Of a stretch of DNA of 62,074 nt, positions 45,415 through 55,159 are shown piece after piece. Position 1 is the first letter of the stretch; every line of letters starts with the position of its first letter. This stretch comes from Xylanivirga thermophila. GTDB taxonomy: Bacteria; Bacillota; Clostridia; Caldicoprobacterales; Xylanivirgaceae. Made by a program: the position numbers and the translations under genes. The stretch spans positions 1 to 62,074 of the forward strand of contig NZ_RXHQ01000015.1 in assembly GCF_004138105.1 (NCBI RefSeq), in the 5' to 3' direction. The notes under the pieces are model-generated. The model was not told the origin of the DNA. It ran no database searches and worked only from the letters and a program-made list of their open reading frames with translations.

Positions 45415-45549
45415 CCCATAGTGAATAAAGCATTGTTAGGGCAAAATTCTATCAATGCTTTTCCCGTATTATTACTACAAGTAGAAATTTAACGTTTAAA
45501 ATAAAGTTACTATATGATAGAATTAAAGTACACAGCGAAATGGAATTAA

Positions 45550-45607
45550 TGCCATTGACACAGACATCTGATAAAAGGTGCCATGTAGTCAGTGGCATTT
45601 TTTGTTT
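45550..45607 (+). terminator. Terminator-like hairpin before tnsA
   Basis: Arms TGCCATTGAC (from 45549) and GTCAGTGGCA, followed by TTTTTTG. The stop of the preceding gene lies 135 bp upstream and tnsA starts 30 bp downstream, so it may end the former transcript, or attenuate the tns operon if a promoter lies at about 45490-45530. Confidence 0.6.
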
Positions 45608-45635
45608 GCGATTTTCATTTAAAGGAGAGAAAAGG

Positions 45636-46490
45636 ATGGCCAAAAGAAGAAATAATTGGGATGCAAAAAAACTGGATAGGTGGATAAAGGAGGGTAGGGG
45701 ACAAGGAGAAGGAGAAAATTATAAATCTTGGTTAACGATTCAGGATTTTCCTAGTATGGGTAGGGCAACAAGAGTATTTGGATGGACAACGAACCGAATT
45801 CATCATTTTTTCTCTGATTGTCAACTCAAATACTTTTACCTGCTCGACTGGGATGAAAGAGTGATTGATATACGAGAACATTATGCATTACTAGATTTAG
45901 AAACAGTTTTAATTGATACATCAGATTTACGATTAGATAAGTTTATAGATAAGAAGAGCAAGGAACCCTACATATTAACTACTACATTTCTAATTACGTT
46001 AGTAGATAATAATGGAGAGAAGAATTTTGCAGCAAGAAGTATAAAGTATGCTTCGGAATTAAATAAAAAGAGTACTATAGAGAAACTGGAAATTGAAAGG
46101 AGGTATTGGAAAGTAAGAGGTATAGAGTGGGGAATCGTAACAAATAAGGATATCAACTCTGTAAGAGCAAAAAACATAGAATGGGTTCATTCAGCAATGA
46201 ACTCTAACACCTATAATGGAATTTCTCAAGAGGAATTTATGGGGTATTTAGATGGATTATTATATAGAATCCATGATAGTAAAGGCAGTGTTAAGAACAT
46301 TATATCGGGATTTGAAAAAGATTATTCTCTAGATGTAGGGGCGGGGTTACTACTATTCAAACATTTAATTGCAGATAAAAGGATTATCCTGAATATGGAT
46401 AAATCTATTAACATTAATCAGATTGACAGTAAATCCATATACATACCTAAAGTAAGTGGAGGAGGTAATGATGTTAGACTATACGGCTAA
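45636..46490 (+). CDS. tnsA: TnsA endonuclease, possibly with altered active site
   Basis: A 284-residue TnsA-family protein, which in Tn7 cuts the 5' strands beside TnsB. It opens with KSWLTIQDFPSMGRATRVFGWTTNRIHHFFS and has VIDIREHYALLD (Glu81) and ARSIKYASEL (Lys137). Where Tn7 TnsA and its relatives have TTDFL with a catalytic Asp, this protein reads TTTFL (Thr117). If aligned correctly the nuclease may be impaired. ATG follows AAAGGAGAG. The tnsB gene overlaps its end. Confidence 0.88.
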   Translation: MAKRRNNWDAKKLDRWIKEGRGQGEGENYKSWLTIQDFPSMGRATRVFGWTTNRIHHFFSDCQLKYFYLLDWDERVIDIREHYALLDLETVLIDTSDLRLDKFIDKKSKEPYILTTTFLITLVDNNGEKNFAARSIKYASELNKKSTIEKLEIERRYWKVRGIEWGIVTNKDINSVRAKNIEWVHSAMNSNTYNGISQEEFMGYLDGLLYRIHDSKGSVKNIISGFEKDYSLDVGAGLLLFKHLIADKRIILNMDKSININQIDSKSIYIPKVSGGGNDVRLYG

Positions 46491-48636
46491 TTCTTTAATT
46501 GAATGGAAAAGTGAAGGTGAGGATTCTAGTGTTGAAAGGGTACTTTGGCTGGATGATGAAATTGCATATGTTATTAACATAAATAAAAATAAAGTACCTT
46601 TTTTTCGAAGACTAAAGGATATAGATGAAGCGTTAGCAAATGATAAGGCAGAAATAAAAGAAGAAGATAATTTAATAGTTGTATCAAAAGAAGAAGATAT
46701 TCCTCAAAAGCACAAGGAAATCAGAGATAGGGCTTGGGAGATTATTAGGGATATGGTAGATAAGGAACCAGAAATTTTTAAATCCACTTATAGAAGAAGG
46801 TTGATTAGACAGGTATCTAAATCTTATGGAGTCAGTGAAGGCTGGATATTGGAATACTTAAAACGATATTGGAAGAGAGGTAAAACCCGTAATGCATTAC
46901 TACCAGATTACAGGAATTGTGGTGCTAAGGGAAAAGAGAGAAAGGCTGGAGATGTGAAACGCGGGAGACCAAGAAAGCATCAGGATATTACGGGAGAAGG
47001 AATTAATGTAACAGAGGATATTAAGAAAATCTTTCGTATTGCCATAAATAAATATTACTATACAACAGCAAAGAATTCACTAACGTTGACGTATGAACTG
47101 ATGAGAAAAGAATATTTTACAGACGGCTATAAAGAAGTAAATGGAGTAAAGATACCTCTTTTGAAACCACAATCTGGGATTCCTTCTTTCGGACAGTTTA
47201 ACTACTGGTTCCAGAAAGAGCGAAATATAAAAAAAGAAATCTCAAGTAGGTATAGTAATAAAAAGTACCAAAAACAATATAGACCTATAATAGGTAATTC
47301 TTTAGATGGAGTATTTCAGCCTGGAACATTTGAAATTGACTGTCAGGTAGGAGATGTATACTTGGTTTCAAGATTTAACAAGAACTGGATTATAGGTAGA
47401 CCAGCCATTTATGCCGTGGTAGATAAGTTTAGCAGAATGATATGTGGGCTATATGTTGGACTTGAAACAGGCTCTTATGCAGGAGCGATGATGGCACTTG
47501 CAAATGCTACTACAAATAAAGTTAAGTTTTGCAAGCAGTTTGGTATAGAGATAGAAGAAAAAGATTGGCCAGTTCACCACTTAGCAGAAACTATTATTGC
47601 AGATAGGGGAGAACTTGAAGGTGGTAATATTGATAATCTTATTAATACTCTAAATGTGAAAGTTCAAAATACACCACCATACCGAGCCGACCTTAAGTCA
47701 GCCGTTGAAAGGTTTTTTGGTCTTACAAATGAAAGAACGAAGCCCTTTCTTCCAGGAGTGGTGGATTTAGATAGTAGAGAACGAGAACGAGGTGATAAAG
47801 ACTACAGAACAGGGGCCAAGTTGGACTTACATCAATTCACACAGGTAATGATTAAGTGCATCCTATATCATAACAATCACTATCATCTGGATTATTACAA
47901 GAGAGACCAAGATATGCTAGAAGATAATGTTCCTTGTATTCCAATAAAATTATGGAACTGGGGGATAGCAAATCGTGGAGGAACACTTAGAACAGTTCCT
48001 GAGGATGTAATTAAGTTGGCACTTATGCCATCGGATATAGCAACTGTGACTGCAAAAGGAATTAAGTACAAGGATATGTATTATACGTCCAAATCTATAT
48101 TAAAGAGTGGGGCATTTGCAAATGCGAGAACTAAGGGGAGGCAGAAAGTAAAGATAAGTTATGACCCAAGAAATATGGATTATATATATGTCTATGATGA
48201 CCCAAAAGAATATGAGAAATGTTTCTTAGTGGATGATAACAGTAGATATAGAGACAAAACACTTGAAGAAATAGAGTATCTATTAGTAGTGGAAAAGATG
48301 CAAAGAGAAAAGAATCAGGATAATGAAGCACAGGCCAAGACTCAACTCATTACCGAAATCGAAGATATAGTTCAACAAGCAGAGGAAGACTACAATAAAG
48401 AAACAAGCGTTGTAGAAAGTGATAGGCAAAGGATAAAGAATATAAGTGGAAATAGGAAGGCTGAAAAGACAGTGAGACGGATAGAAGAAGCATTTAACTT
48501 GGAAAATGATAATGAAGAAAATCAAGATAATTCGAACGAAAAAGTAGAAACGGAAGAAATGGATGCTTTAGATTTACTATTTCAAAAACAGAAAGAGGTG
48601 ATGAATGATGAAGGAAGTAATAATACCAAATGGTAG
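46471..48636 (+). CDS. tnsB: TnsB transposase (DDE type)
   Basis: A 721-residue transposase. Helix-turn-helix regions occupy about 70-200, including KSYGVSEGWILEYLKRYWKRG and a basic RKAGDVKRGRPRKH. The DDE catalytic core has Asp290 (FEIDCQVGDVY), Asp378 (IIADRGELEG) and Glu413 (SAVERFFG), with the DD35E spacing. A beta-barrel domain and an acidic C-terminal tail that should contact TnsC follow. ATG at 46471 has GGAGGAGG before it and overlaps the tnsA end. Confidence 0.95.
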   Translation: MLDYTANSLIEWKSEGEDSSVERVLWLDDEIAYVININKNKVPFFRRLKDIDEALANDKAEIKEEDNLIVVSKEEDIPQKHKEIRDRAWEIIRDMVDKEPEIFKSTYRRRLIRQVSKSYGVSEGWILEYLKRYWKRGKTRNALLPDYRNCGAKGKERKAGDVKRGRPRKHQDITGEGINVTEDIKKIFRIAINKYYYTTAKNSLTLTYELMRKEYFTDGYKEVNGVKIPLLKPQSGIPSFGQFNYWFQKERNIKKEISSRYSNKKYQKQYRPIIGNSLDGVFQPGTFEIDCQVGDVYLVSRFNKNWIIGRPAIYAVVDKFSRMICGLYVGLETGSYAGAMMALANATTNKVKFCKQFGIEIEEKDWPVHHLAETIIADRGELEGGNIDNLINTLNVKVQNTPPYRADLKSAVERFFGLTNERTKPFLPGVVDLDSRERERGDKDYRTGAKLDLHQFTQVMIKCILYHNNHYHLDYYKRDQDMLEDNVPCIPIKLWNWGIANRGGTLRTVPEDVIKLALMPSDIATVTAKGIKYKDMYYTSKSILKSGAFANARTKGRQKVKISYDPRNMDYIYVYDDPKEYEKCFLVDDNSRYRDKTLEEIEYLLVVEKMQREKNQDNEAQAKTQLITEIEDIVQQAEEDYNKETSVVESDRQRIKNISGNRKAEKTVRRIEEAFNLENDNEENQDNSNEKVETEEMDALDLLFQKQKEVMNDEGSNNTKW

Positions 48637-50185
48637 TGTTGCAGTAGAGGCAGAATACAAAGACCAGATAATTCCAGATTACAGAGGTAATCCTTTTATA
48701 GAGGCACTTCCAAATATTCTTTCACCACAAGATGTAATAGAAAGATTGGCTTTTTATCCAGAATATAATAAAAGTGAGAGAGAGGTAGAAAGTCATTATA
48801 GAATTTACATGATAGATAGATTATTTCAGGTATTTCAGCCACTTCCTATGAATCTGGAACTAGAAAGTAAAATATCTCGTGCAATAAGACAAGGCTATAT
48901 CTCTAGAAATCCATTTGATAAGAAATTAGGAGCAGGTTTTTATAATGAATATTATGGGGGACAAGCCATAGGTTTGGCAAATATAGATGAAGATTATTTA
49001 TCACCTCTTGGGTTTAGCCTAATAGGAATTTCAGGTATAGGAAAAACGGCAGCCCTTAATAGAATTCTAAATTTATATCCACAAATAATTATACATTCTG
49101 AGTATAGAAATATCCATTTTTCAAATTATCAAGTAGTATGGATGAGGCTGGAATGCCCTTTCGATGGGTCAATAAAAGGCTTAATGTATCAATTTTTTTC
49201 TGAGATAGACAGGCTTCTTGGCACAAACCATTATGAAAAGGTTGTGAGAACAAGAGCAACTGTAGATTCCATGATGGTTGTAATGAATCAGGTAGTCCGA
49301 AATAGTTCGTTAGGGTTATTAGTTATAGACGAAATACAGCATCTTAGTATGGCAAAGTCTGGAGGAAGTGAAAAGATGTTAAACTTCTTTGTTAATCTGG
49401 TCAACTGTATAAGCCTTCCAATTATTCTGGTTGGTACTCCTAAGTCATTGAAGGTGCTTCAAGGAGATTTCAGACAGGCAAGAAGAGGGTCTAGTTCTGG
49501 AGATATGGTATGTGATAGATTACAGAAAGGTGAAGTGTGGGACTTACTTATTAATTCTGTATGGTATTATCAATGGACACGAAAAGAAACACCTTTAACA
49601 AAAGAATTAAGCAATATATTATATGAAGAAACCCAAGGAATACCAGATTTAGTTAAAAAGGTATATGCAATTTCTCAGGCAGAGGCTATTAATAGTGGTA
49701 AGGAAGAGGTCACCCCTAAAATTATTAGGAAGGTAGCAAAAGAGAAATTCAAATTAGTTAAACCAATGCTAAATGCATTAAAAACTAATAACTTAAGGGA
49801 AATTGCTAAGTTTGATGATATCAATTTAATGGATATTGATTTTAAAGACACATTAACAAGGACAAAAGAATCAATAAAATTGGATTTAAAAGCAAAGGAA
49901 ATGATAAATAAGGGGAAAAAGGAACAACAAGATAATGTAAATGAAGATAGCAAGAAACGAGTTAGAACAAATATAAGAAGCAAGGTTAAACCTTTACAAG
50001 ATGATAAAGTAGTAAATGAATCAGGTGGAATCAAGGACAATAAAGATGAGTTTGATAAGGATGATATTCGATTTGTTGTAGAGCAAGGAAAAGGCAATAA
50101 TAAAAGTCCTTATGAGTCATTAAAAGAATCAGGGTATATTATTTCTTTTAATGATGATATTTTTTCTAAGGAGGTGGTATCTTGA
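48605..50185 (+). CDS. tnsC: TnsC AAA+ regulator
   Basis: A 526-residue ATPase that links the target selector to TnsA/TnsB. Walker A is GISGIGKTAALNR (G141, K147), Walker B LLVIDEIQHLS and sensor I ILVGTPKS. The C-terminal 120 residues are lysine-rich and probably bind TnsA/TniQ. The start overlaps the end of tnsB by 32 bp; ATG at 48605 or 48608 follows AGAGGTG. Confidence 0.94.
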   Translation: MMKEVIIPNGSVAVEAEYKDQIIPDYRGNPFIEALPNILSPQDVIERLAFYPEYNKSEREVESHYRIYMIDRLFQVFQPLPMNLELESKISRAIRQGYISRNPFDKKLGAGFYNEYYGGQAIGLANIDEDYLSPLGFSLIGISGIGKTAALNRILNLYPQIIIHSEYRNIHFSNYQVVWMRLECPFDGSIKGLMYQFFSEIDRLLGTNHYEKVVRTRATVDSMMVVMNQVVRNSSLGLLVIDEIQHLSMAKSGGSEKMLNFFVNLVNCISLPIILVGTPKSLKVLQGDFRQARRGSSSGDMVCDRLQKGEVWDLLINSVWYYQWTRKETPLTKELSNILYEETQGIPDLVKKVYAISQAEAINSGKEEVTPKIIRKVAKEKFKLVKPMLNALKTNNLREIAKFDDINLMDIDFKDTLTRTKESIKLDLKAKEMINKGKKEQQDNVNEDSKKRVRTNIRSKVKPLQDDKVVNESGGIKDNKDEFDKDDIRFVVEQGKGNNKSPYESLKESGYIISFNDDIFSKEVVS

Positions 50186-51882
50186 ACTTTTTTCCAACAT
50201 CCTATCCTGATGAAATTTTATATAGCACATTTGCGCGTTACTGTATAAGAAGTGGCAATGTACGTGAGATACATAATTTTGAGGATTTATTTGGAACAAG
50301 AAATTGCGTAGCGTCTTTGGAATTACCAACACATCTTGATGCTTTAATTAGTAACATGCCTGTGGGAGCAAAGTATACAGCAGAGTATCTTATATATAAA
50401 CACACTTTATTTCCTTTTGTTGCAGCCTTTATACCAAAAGAACGTGCAAAAAAGATAATTCAAACTATGAGAAATGGAGAAGGTGCTATTTCTTACAATA
50501 GGACAGGATTATTATCTATTACATTAAATCGATATTTTAGATTTTGTACACAATGTTTTAAAGAAGATGTAGAAATATATGGTGAACCATATTGGCATCG
50601 GCTACATCAAGTAACAGGTGTGTATATATGTCCTAAACATAAAATTCCCCTTTATAACAGTACACAACTCATACGAGCAGGGAATAGACAGAGATTTATC
50701 GGTGCATCTCATGAAAATTGTAAAGTAGATGAAGAAATAACTTATTCAAAAGACTTAACTAAGAAGATGCTTTGGATGGCAGAGGATGTACAAGTTTTAC
50801 TAAACAATCAATTTGAGTTTAAGGAGCCAGAATGGTTTAGAAGTCAATTTCGAGTAAAATTAGTTGAGAAGGGCTATGCCAGAATGAACAACTATATCCA
50901 TCAAAAGAGATTAAAGCAGGACTTTATAAACTTTTATGGAGAAGAGTATTTAAATCTTGTTCAATCTCCTCTTACTATGAATAGTAAGGGATGGTTGCCA
51001 GACTTGGTTAGAAAAAATGACAGAACTACTTATGCAATACGATATCTATTGTTGGCAAGGTTTCTTGAAGTTCCTATCGTTGATTTATTTAATACAAAAC
51101 TTGCAACTAATGCTGAAGGAGAAAATACTATTGATGCATACCAAGAACTATGGGACCAAAGATTAATAGAACTATCCCAATCAGGATTATCCATAAGAGC
51201 AATAGCAGAGATATTAGAATCCTCTACAAAAACAATAAGAAAGGCAATTGATAGATTAGAAATAGAAGAGTTTTGGAAGTTTAATGGTGGTGGAAAATAT
51301 CTTTATAATAAGTTTACCGATACAGAGGAATTTAAAGTAAAGAAGAAAGATTTAAGAGAAAAATGGCTTGAACTTCACTCCCAACACCCTAACAAAAGTA
51401 GCAATCAAATGAGAAAGGATAATGATGGAGTTTATGCTTGGTTAAAAAAATATGATAGTGAATGGATAGAAAAACACTATAGAAGGATTGATAATAAAGT
51501 TAATCCTGTTAATTGGGAGAATAGAGATGCTGAACTCCTTACAAAGGTTAAAGAAGTGATAAAAGATATGAAAGAAGGCAAGCCTGAGCAGATAACATGG
51601 ACAACTGTAGGGAGCAAATTAGGAATTAGTGGTTGGTTATCAAAAAAGAAAGAGAAACTTCCATTAACAAAGGCATTTGTAGAACCACAAATAGAGAGCC
51701 TAGAAGAATATCATATAAGAAAGATTAAATGGGGGATTGAGGAGTTAGAAAGACAAGGAAAGGAAGTAACGTTATGGAACTTGGTGGAAACAGCAGGCGT
51801 TAGGCCACAATATATGAAACCTATTTCCAGAGAAATTCAAAAGATATTAAAAGATAAAGGATATAATATTGACTTTATTTGA
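50182..51882 (+). CDS. tniQ: TniQ/TnsD target-site selector
   Basis: A 566-residue TniQ-family protein. It starts FFPTSYPDEILYSTFARYCI and has the zinc site RFCTQCFKEDVEIYGEPYWH then YICPKHKIPL (about 115-155). The long C-terminal half has several helix-turn-helix segments (SQSGLSIRAIAEILESSTKT). The length is of the TnsD class that binds a fixed chromosomal site, which fits insertion next to recR. The TTG start overlaps the tnsC stop and has AAGGAGG upstream. Confidence 0.93.
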   Translation: MNFFPTSYPDEILYSTFARYCIRSGNVREIHNFEDLFGTRNCVASLELPTHLDALISNMPVGAKYTAEYLIYKHTLFPFVAAFIPKERAKKIIQTMRNGEGAISYNRTGLLSITLNRYFRFCTQCFKEDVEIYGEPYWHRLHQVTGVYICPKHKIPLYNSTQLIRAGNRQRFIGASHENCKVDEEITYSKDLTKKMLWMAEDVQVLLNNQFEFKEPEWFRSQFRVKLVEKGYARMNNYIHQKRLKQDFINFYGEEYLNLVQSPLTMNSKGWLPDLVRKNDRTTYAIRYLLLARFLEVPIVDLFNTKLATNAEGENTIDAYQELWDQRLIELSQSGLSIRAIAEILESSTKTIRKAIDRLEIEEFWKFNGGGKYLYNKFTDTEEFKVKKKDLREKWLELHSQHPNKSSNQMRKDNDGVYAWLKKYDSEWIEKHYRRIDNKVNPVNWENRDAELLTKVKEVIKDMKEGKPEQITWTTVGSKLGISGWLSKKKEKLPLTKAFVEPQIESLEEYHIRKIKWGIEELERQGKEVTLWNLVETAGVRPQYMKPISREIQKILKDKGYNIDFI

Positions 51883-51966
51883 AGAGGTATTCATTATAAT
51901 AATGTTATATGATGATATATAAGTTTATTGTGGAAATATCCGATATAATTAATAGAGAAAAGAGGA

Positions 51967-51992
51967 TTGAAGATATCTGATAATGATGGATA
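51967..51992. other. Inverted repeat after tniQ
   Basis: AAGATATC (51969) and GATATCTT (51987) bracket a 10-nt loop, about 50 bp before the next gene. It could be an operator for that gene or a weak terminator; there is no T-run. Confidence 0.35.
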
Positions 51993-52041
51993 TCTTAGAA
52001 CAAATGATATCAAAAGTTTTACAAAAGAAAGGGGGAGAAAA

Positions 52042-52218
52042 ATGGATGATAAATCTTTTGCATCTGATATATTGAATAAAACAATTGATAAGTTAAATCT
52101 ACAGCAAGATTGGTTGCAGGAGTATACTAATATTTTTAAAGATTTGTTTCAACAAAATAAATATGATAACCAGGAGGAGATTTATAAGGCCATAGAGCAG
52201 GGGGTTAACAAAATATGA
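52042..52218 (+). CDS. Small partner protein of the ATPase
   Basis: A 58-residue helical, acidic protein, MDDKSFASDILNKTIDKLNL then QQDWLQEYTNIFKDLF. ATG at 52042 follows AAAGGGGGAG. Its stop overlaps the ATG of the ATPase by ATGA, so the two are translated together and probably form a pair, perhaps regulator or antitoxin with effector. No family recognised. Confidence 0.6.
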   Translation: MDDKSFASDILNKTIDKLNLQQDWLQEYTNIFKDLFQQNKYDNQEEIYKAIEQGVNKI

Positions 52219-54614
52219 TAAAAAGTATTGATATTGAGAATTTAAGGGGGATAAGGTGCAACACACATCTAGATTTAGACAGTAAATCTTTAATTATTTT
52301 TGGTGAAAATGGCAAAGGTAAAAGTTCAATTATTGATGGAGTTGAATATGCAATTACAAAGGATATTAAGCACATTTCATCAGCATGTAGGGAAGTATCA
52401 TTACAAAAACATGCTCCTAATATATCCGCGAATTTTCAAGATATAAAGGTTCAAGTGGAGTTTAAGGATGGAAGTATATTGTCTAACCGAGAAGAACCTA
52501 AAAAGGATACATTAGCCTATAAAATAAATAATAGTGTAACAGGAAATATAAATATTTTAAGACGCTCTCAACTATTAAATGCAGTTTTTGCTCAACCAAA
52601 GGAAAGATATGATTTATTAAAACAATTCTTACCACTTACTGAAATAAATAAATTTGAAAATGCTTCTAAAGGAGCAGTTGATAAGTTAAAAGAAGACTTA
52701 ATCAGTTTTCAAACAGAGATTGAGAATCATAAGAAGAATATTCAAAATACTCTTGATATAAAGAATTTAGATTCAGTTACTACTGACAATATTACCTCAA
52801 TACTTACGAATAAGGGCAAGCAACTTAATTTAGAAGATTTAAAGAATTTAGAGGAAATACCAAGATACATAGAAAAGGTTGAGGATTATGTAAAAAGTAT
52901 AGGAAATATAAAATTAGATACAGTTATAAGAAGTCTTTTAAGTTTGTTAAGTGAAGTAATTGATAAAAAATCACCCGAACAGTTTGCAAAAGTAATTTTC
53001 GATAATATCAACTCAAAACTTGATTTGGTTGAGAAACAAAAGATTATTTTTTATGAGGAATTTCTTACTACAGGCATTCAATGGTTACAGGAAGATAATA
53101 AATCACTATGCCCATTTTGTGAAAGTCCGATAGATGTACCAAGTGTTGTAGAAAGAGTAAATAAGAGAATAGAAGAAAATTCAGAGTATTCAACACTTAA
53201 AAAGGAGTTTCAAAAACATTATGATATATTGCAGTCGGAATTGAAATGTTGGAAAGATAAAGTAGTTAAGATTAGAAGTATAAATAAAGAACTGAATGAT
53301 GGAAATATTGAACATTTATGTAAGACAATTGAGGATAATACTGAAAACTTCATAAAATTAGTTCCTAAAAGTATACAAGAAAATATAATTGAAAAGAATT
53401 TACCTAATTGGGACGATTCCATTTATAAAAATGCTAATTATCTAAAAAATGAATATAGCAACAAGTTGATTCCAAATGATACTGTGTCATTAGTTAATCA
53501 AGCAGTAAGATTCATACATGACTTAAAAATTGTAAATGATAACCTTATTAATATAAACAAAAAAACTAATCAATATAACATTTCAAATAAAAGATATAAA
53601 ATAACTAAGAAATTTTATGAAGAATTAGTTCGTCAACGTAAAAATTCTGTACAGGAAATTTATAATGATATTAGAGAAGATATTAATAATTATTATAATA
53701 GTATGCATCCTGAAGAAAATATAGGTGGTATAGATTTAAAAATAAAAGATTCTTCAAGTAAGGGGAGTGCTATAATAGAATCAAGTTTCTATGAGAAGGA
53801 TGGTGAAGACCCAAGAGCATATTATAGTGAAGCACATCTTGATACCTTAGGATTATCGATGTTCTTAGCATTATATAAACGAGAATGTTTGAAAAATAAA
53901 GACTTAAAGTTTTTAATATTAGATGATATATTTACATCAGTAGATGCCTCGCATAGAATTAATATTATAAATCTTATTTTTACTGAATTCAAAGAACATC
54001 AATTAATTATTACAACTCACGATATTGTTTTATATAGGGAAATTCTTGAGTTAGAGAAATTATACGGTGGAAATAGCAAGTTTAAAAATATTGAGATATG
54101 CGAGTGGGTGAAAGATGAGGGACCTATACTAGATGATACTAGGTCAGAAATTGAAAAATTAATACAACTTTCTAATAACCATAGAACAGACAAAAGTATC
54201 CTTGCTTCTGCAACTGGCATTTTCTTAGAATTACTCTTATCAAAATTACGATATTCTTTAGAGTTATCAATTCCTGCTAAGTATCAGGATAAATATACAA
54301 TTGCCGATATTTGGAATAATCTATATTCGAAACTAAAGAAGAATAAAGAATTTTATAATTCTAACTCAAAGGTATTGGATGCTATAAATACTTCTAAGTT
54401 TATTAGAAATACAAATGGGTGCCATTACAATGAGTGGGCACAAGGAGTATCTAAGGATGAAATAAGACAGTTTACAAATAATGTTATAAGTTTTTATGAG
54501 ATAATATACTGTAGCAATTGTAATTCTTTAATAAAAAAGAGTAATGGTAATGAAGATTATCAATGTAAATGTTCGAGGTTACAATATCAAAAAAGCAAAT
54601 TGTTAATTTCATAA
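52215..54614 (+). CDS. SMC/Rad50-like ATPase with possible HEPN end
   Basis: A 799-residue protein. Residues 1-80 hold an AAA_23-type N-terminus with Walker A FGENGKGKSSIIDG. Two coiled-coil arms flank a zinc-hook-like CPFCESPI (about 301-308). The ATPase second half has Walker B LKFLILDDIFTSVD and H-loop LIITTHD (about 575-605). The last 200 residues are a different domain with R731-x5-H737 (RNTNGCH, HEPN-like), then a zinc ribbon CSNCNSLI...CKC. The layout resembles RloC/PrrC-like anticodon nuclease effectors, but the nuclease part is not recognised with certainty. Confidence 0.7.
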   Translation: MIKSIDIENLRGIRCNTHLDLDSKSLIIFGENGKGKSSIIDGVEYAITKDIKHISSACREVSLQKHAPNISANFQDIKVQVEFKDGSILSNREEPKKDTLAYKINNSVTGNINILRRSQLLNAVFAQPKERYDLLKQFLPLTEINKFENASKGAVDKLKEDLISFQTEIENHKKNIQNTLDIKNLDSVTTDNITSILTNKGKQLNLEDLKNLEEIPRYIEKVEDYVKSIGNIKLDTVIRSLLSLLSEVIDKKSPEQFAKVIFDNINSKLDLVEKQKIIFYEEFLTTGIQWLQEDNKSLCPFCESPIDVPSVVERVNKRIEENSEYSTLKKEFQKHYDILQSELKCWKDKVVKIRSINKELNDGNIEHLCKTIEDNTENFIKLVPKSIQENIIEKNLPNWDDSIYKNANYLKNEYSNKLIPNDTVSLVNQAVRFIHDLKIVNDNLININKKTNQYNISNKRYKITKKFYEELVRQRKNSVQEIYNDIREDINNYYNSMHPEENIGGIDLKIKDSSSKGSAIIESSFYEKDGEDPRAYYSEAHLDTLGLSMFLALYKRECLKNKDLKFLILDDIFTSVDASHRINIINLIFTEFKEHQLIITTHDIVLYREILELEKLYGGNSKFKNIEICEWVKDEGPILDDTRSEIEKLIQLSNNHRTDKSILASATGIFLELLLSKLRYSLELSIPAKYQDKYTIADIWNNLYSKLKKNKEFYNSNSKVLDAINTSKFIRNTNGCHYNEWAQGVSKDEIRQFTNNVISFYEIIYCSNCNSLIKKSNGNEDYQCKCSRLQYQKSKLLIS

Positions 54615-54702
54615 ATGTTGAATTCTGTGTTGGAGTCAAATAAAAACATTTATTTTTAATATCACCAAGTCCTTAAAACCTTTTCCCTTATCCCTGTATC
54701 TA
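54615..54702. other. Short gap before the right terminal unit
   Basis: No gene. The minus strand from 54702 reads TAGATACAGGGATAAGGG, similar to the sequence that follows the left unit A (TAGATAGGATTAAGG from 11633), so the inner edges of the two units are weakly inverted copies. Confidence 0.4.
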
Positions 54703-55154
54703 TGTCTACATCAAATAAACTTCTTTCATTTTTTAAAATGTCTGAAGTGAAGCAAATAAAGTAGTGTTAGAAAACCATAGGGAAAAGGTATAAGGAATGC
54801 CTTGGAACTATGGTTTTTTTATTAGATTTTTTATTAGAAGAAAGAAGAGATGGCTTGGTTAAACCCATAAAAACCAATGGATGGAGAGATTGATTAGAAA
54901 AGAAAATGGACATGAGAAATGGATAAAAACCACTCATTCATCTTCATTCCAAAACATCATTTTATAAGTACTTTATTTTCGGTTTTTGAGGTAAAAATCA
55001 GGAAATGTAAGGACTTTAGAAGGGCAGGTTTAAGGGGAAAGGGGAAAAGAGGGAAAAATGGGAAAAATCAACAAGCCAGTGTTTATGGGTGTTTGAGGGG
55101 AATCTATGTGAGGACTTTGTTTGAAAAGGGAGGTTTGATTGTTTTAAGTGCACA
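54703..55154 (+). repeat. 452-bp terminal unit A, right copy
   Basis: Identical by eye to 11181-11632. It ends GTGCACA followed by ATATT (55155-55159), the same 5 bp as left of the first copy. It includes the hairpin terminator at 54772-54820 and the AAATAAA/TTTATTT motifs. Confidence 0.85.
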
Positions 55155-55159
55155 ATATT
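55155..55159. other. Right target-site duplication ATATT
   Basis: Five bases exactly between the ACA end of the right unit A and the TGT start of the next unit, equal to 11176-11180. Confidence 0.7.

Larger units (their letters stand above)
11181..55154. mobile_element. 44-kb Tn7-like element inserted after recR
   Basis: The element begins TGTCTACATC and ends GTGCACA, the TGT...ACA termini of Tn7-family transposons, and is flanked by ATATT on both sides. It encodes TnsA, TnsB, TnsC and TniQ in one overlapping operon (45636-51882). Cargo includes Erm methyltransferase, a ParMR-type partition pair, primase, type I restriction-modification and several nuclease/ATPase genes. Two points are unusual: the first and last 452 bp are identical direct repeats, and tniQ rather than tnsA faces the nearer end. 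A rival model is a 43.5-kb circle recombined into a solo 452-bp element at this site. Confidence 0.75.
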
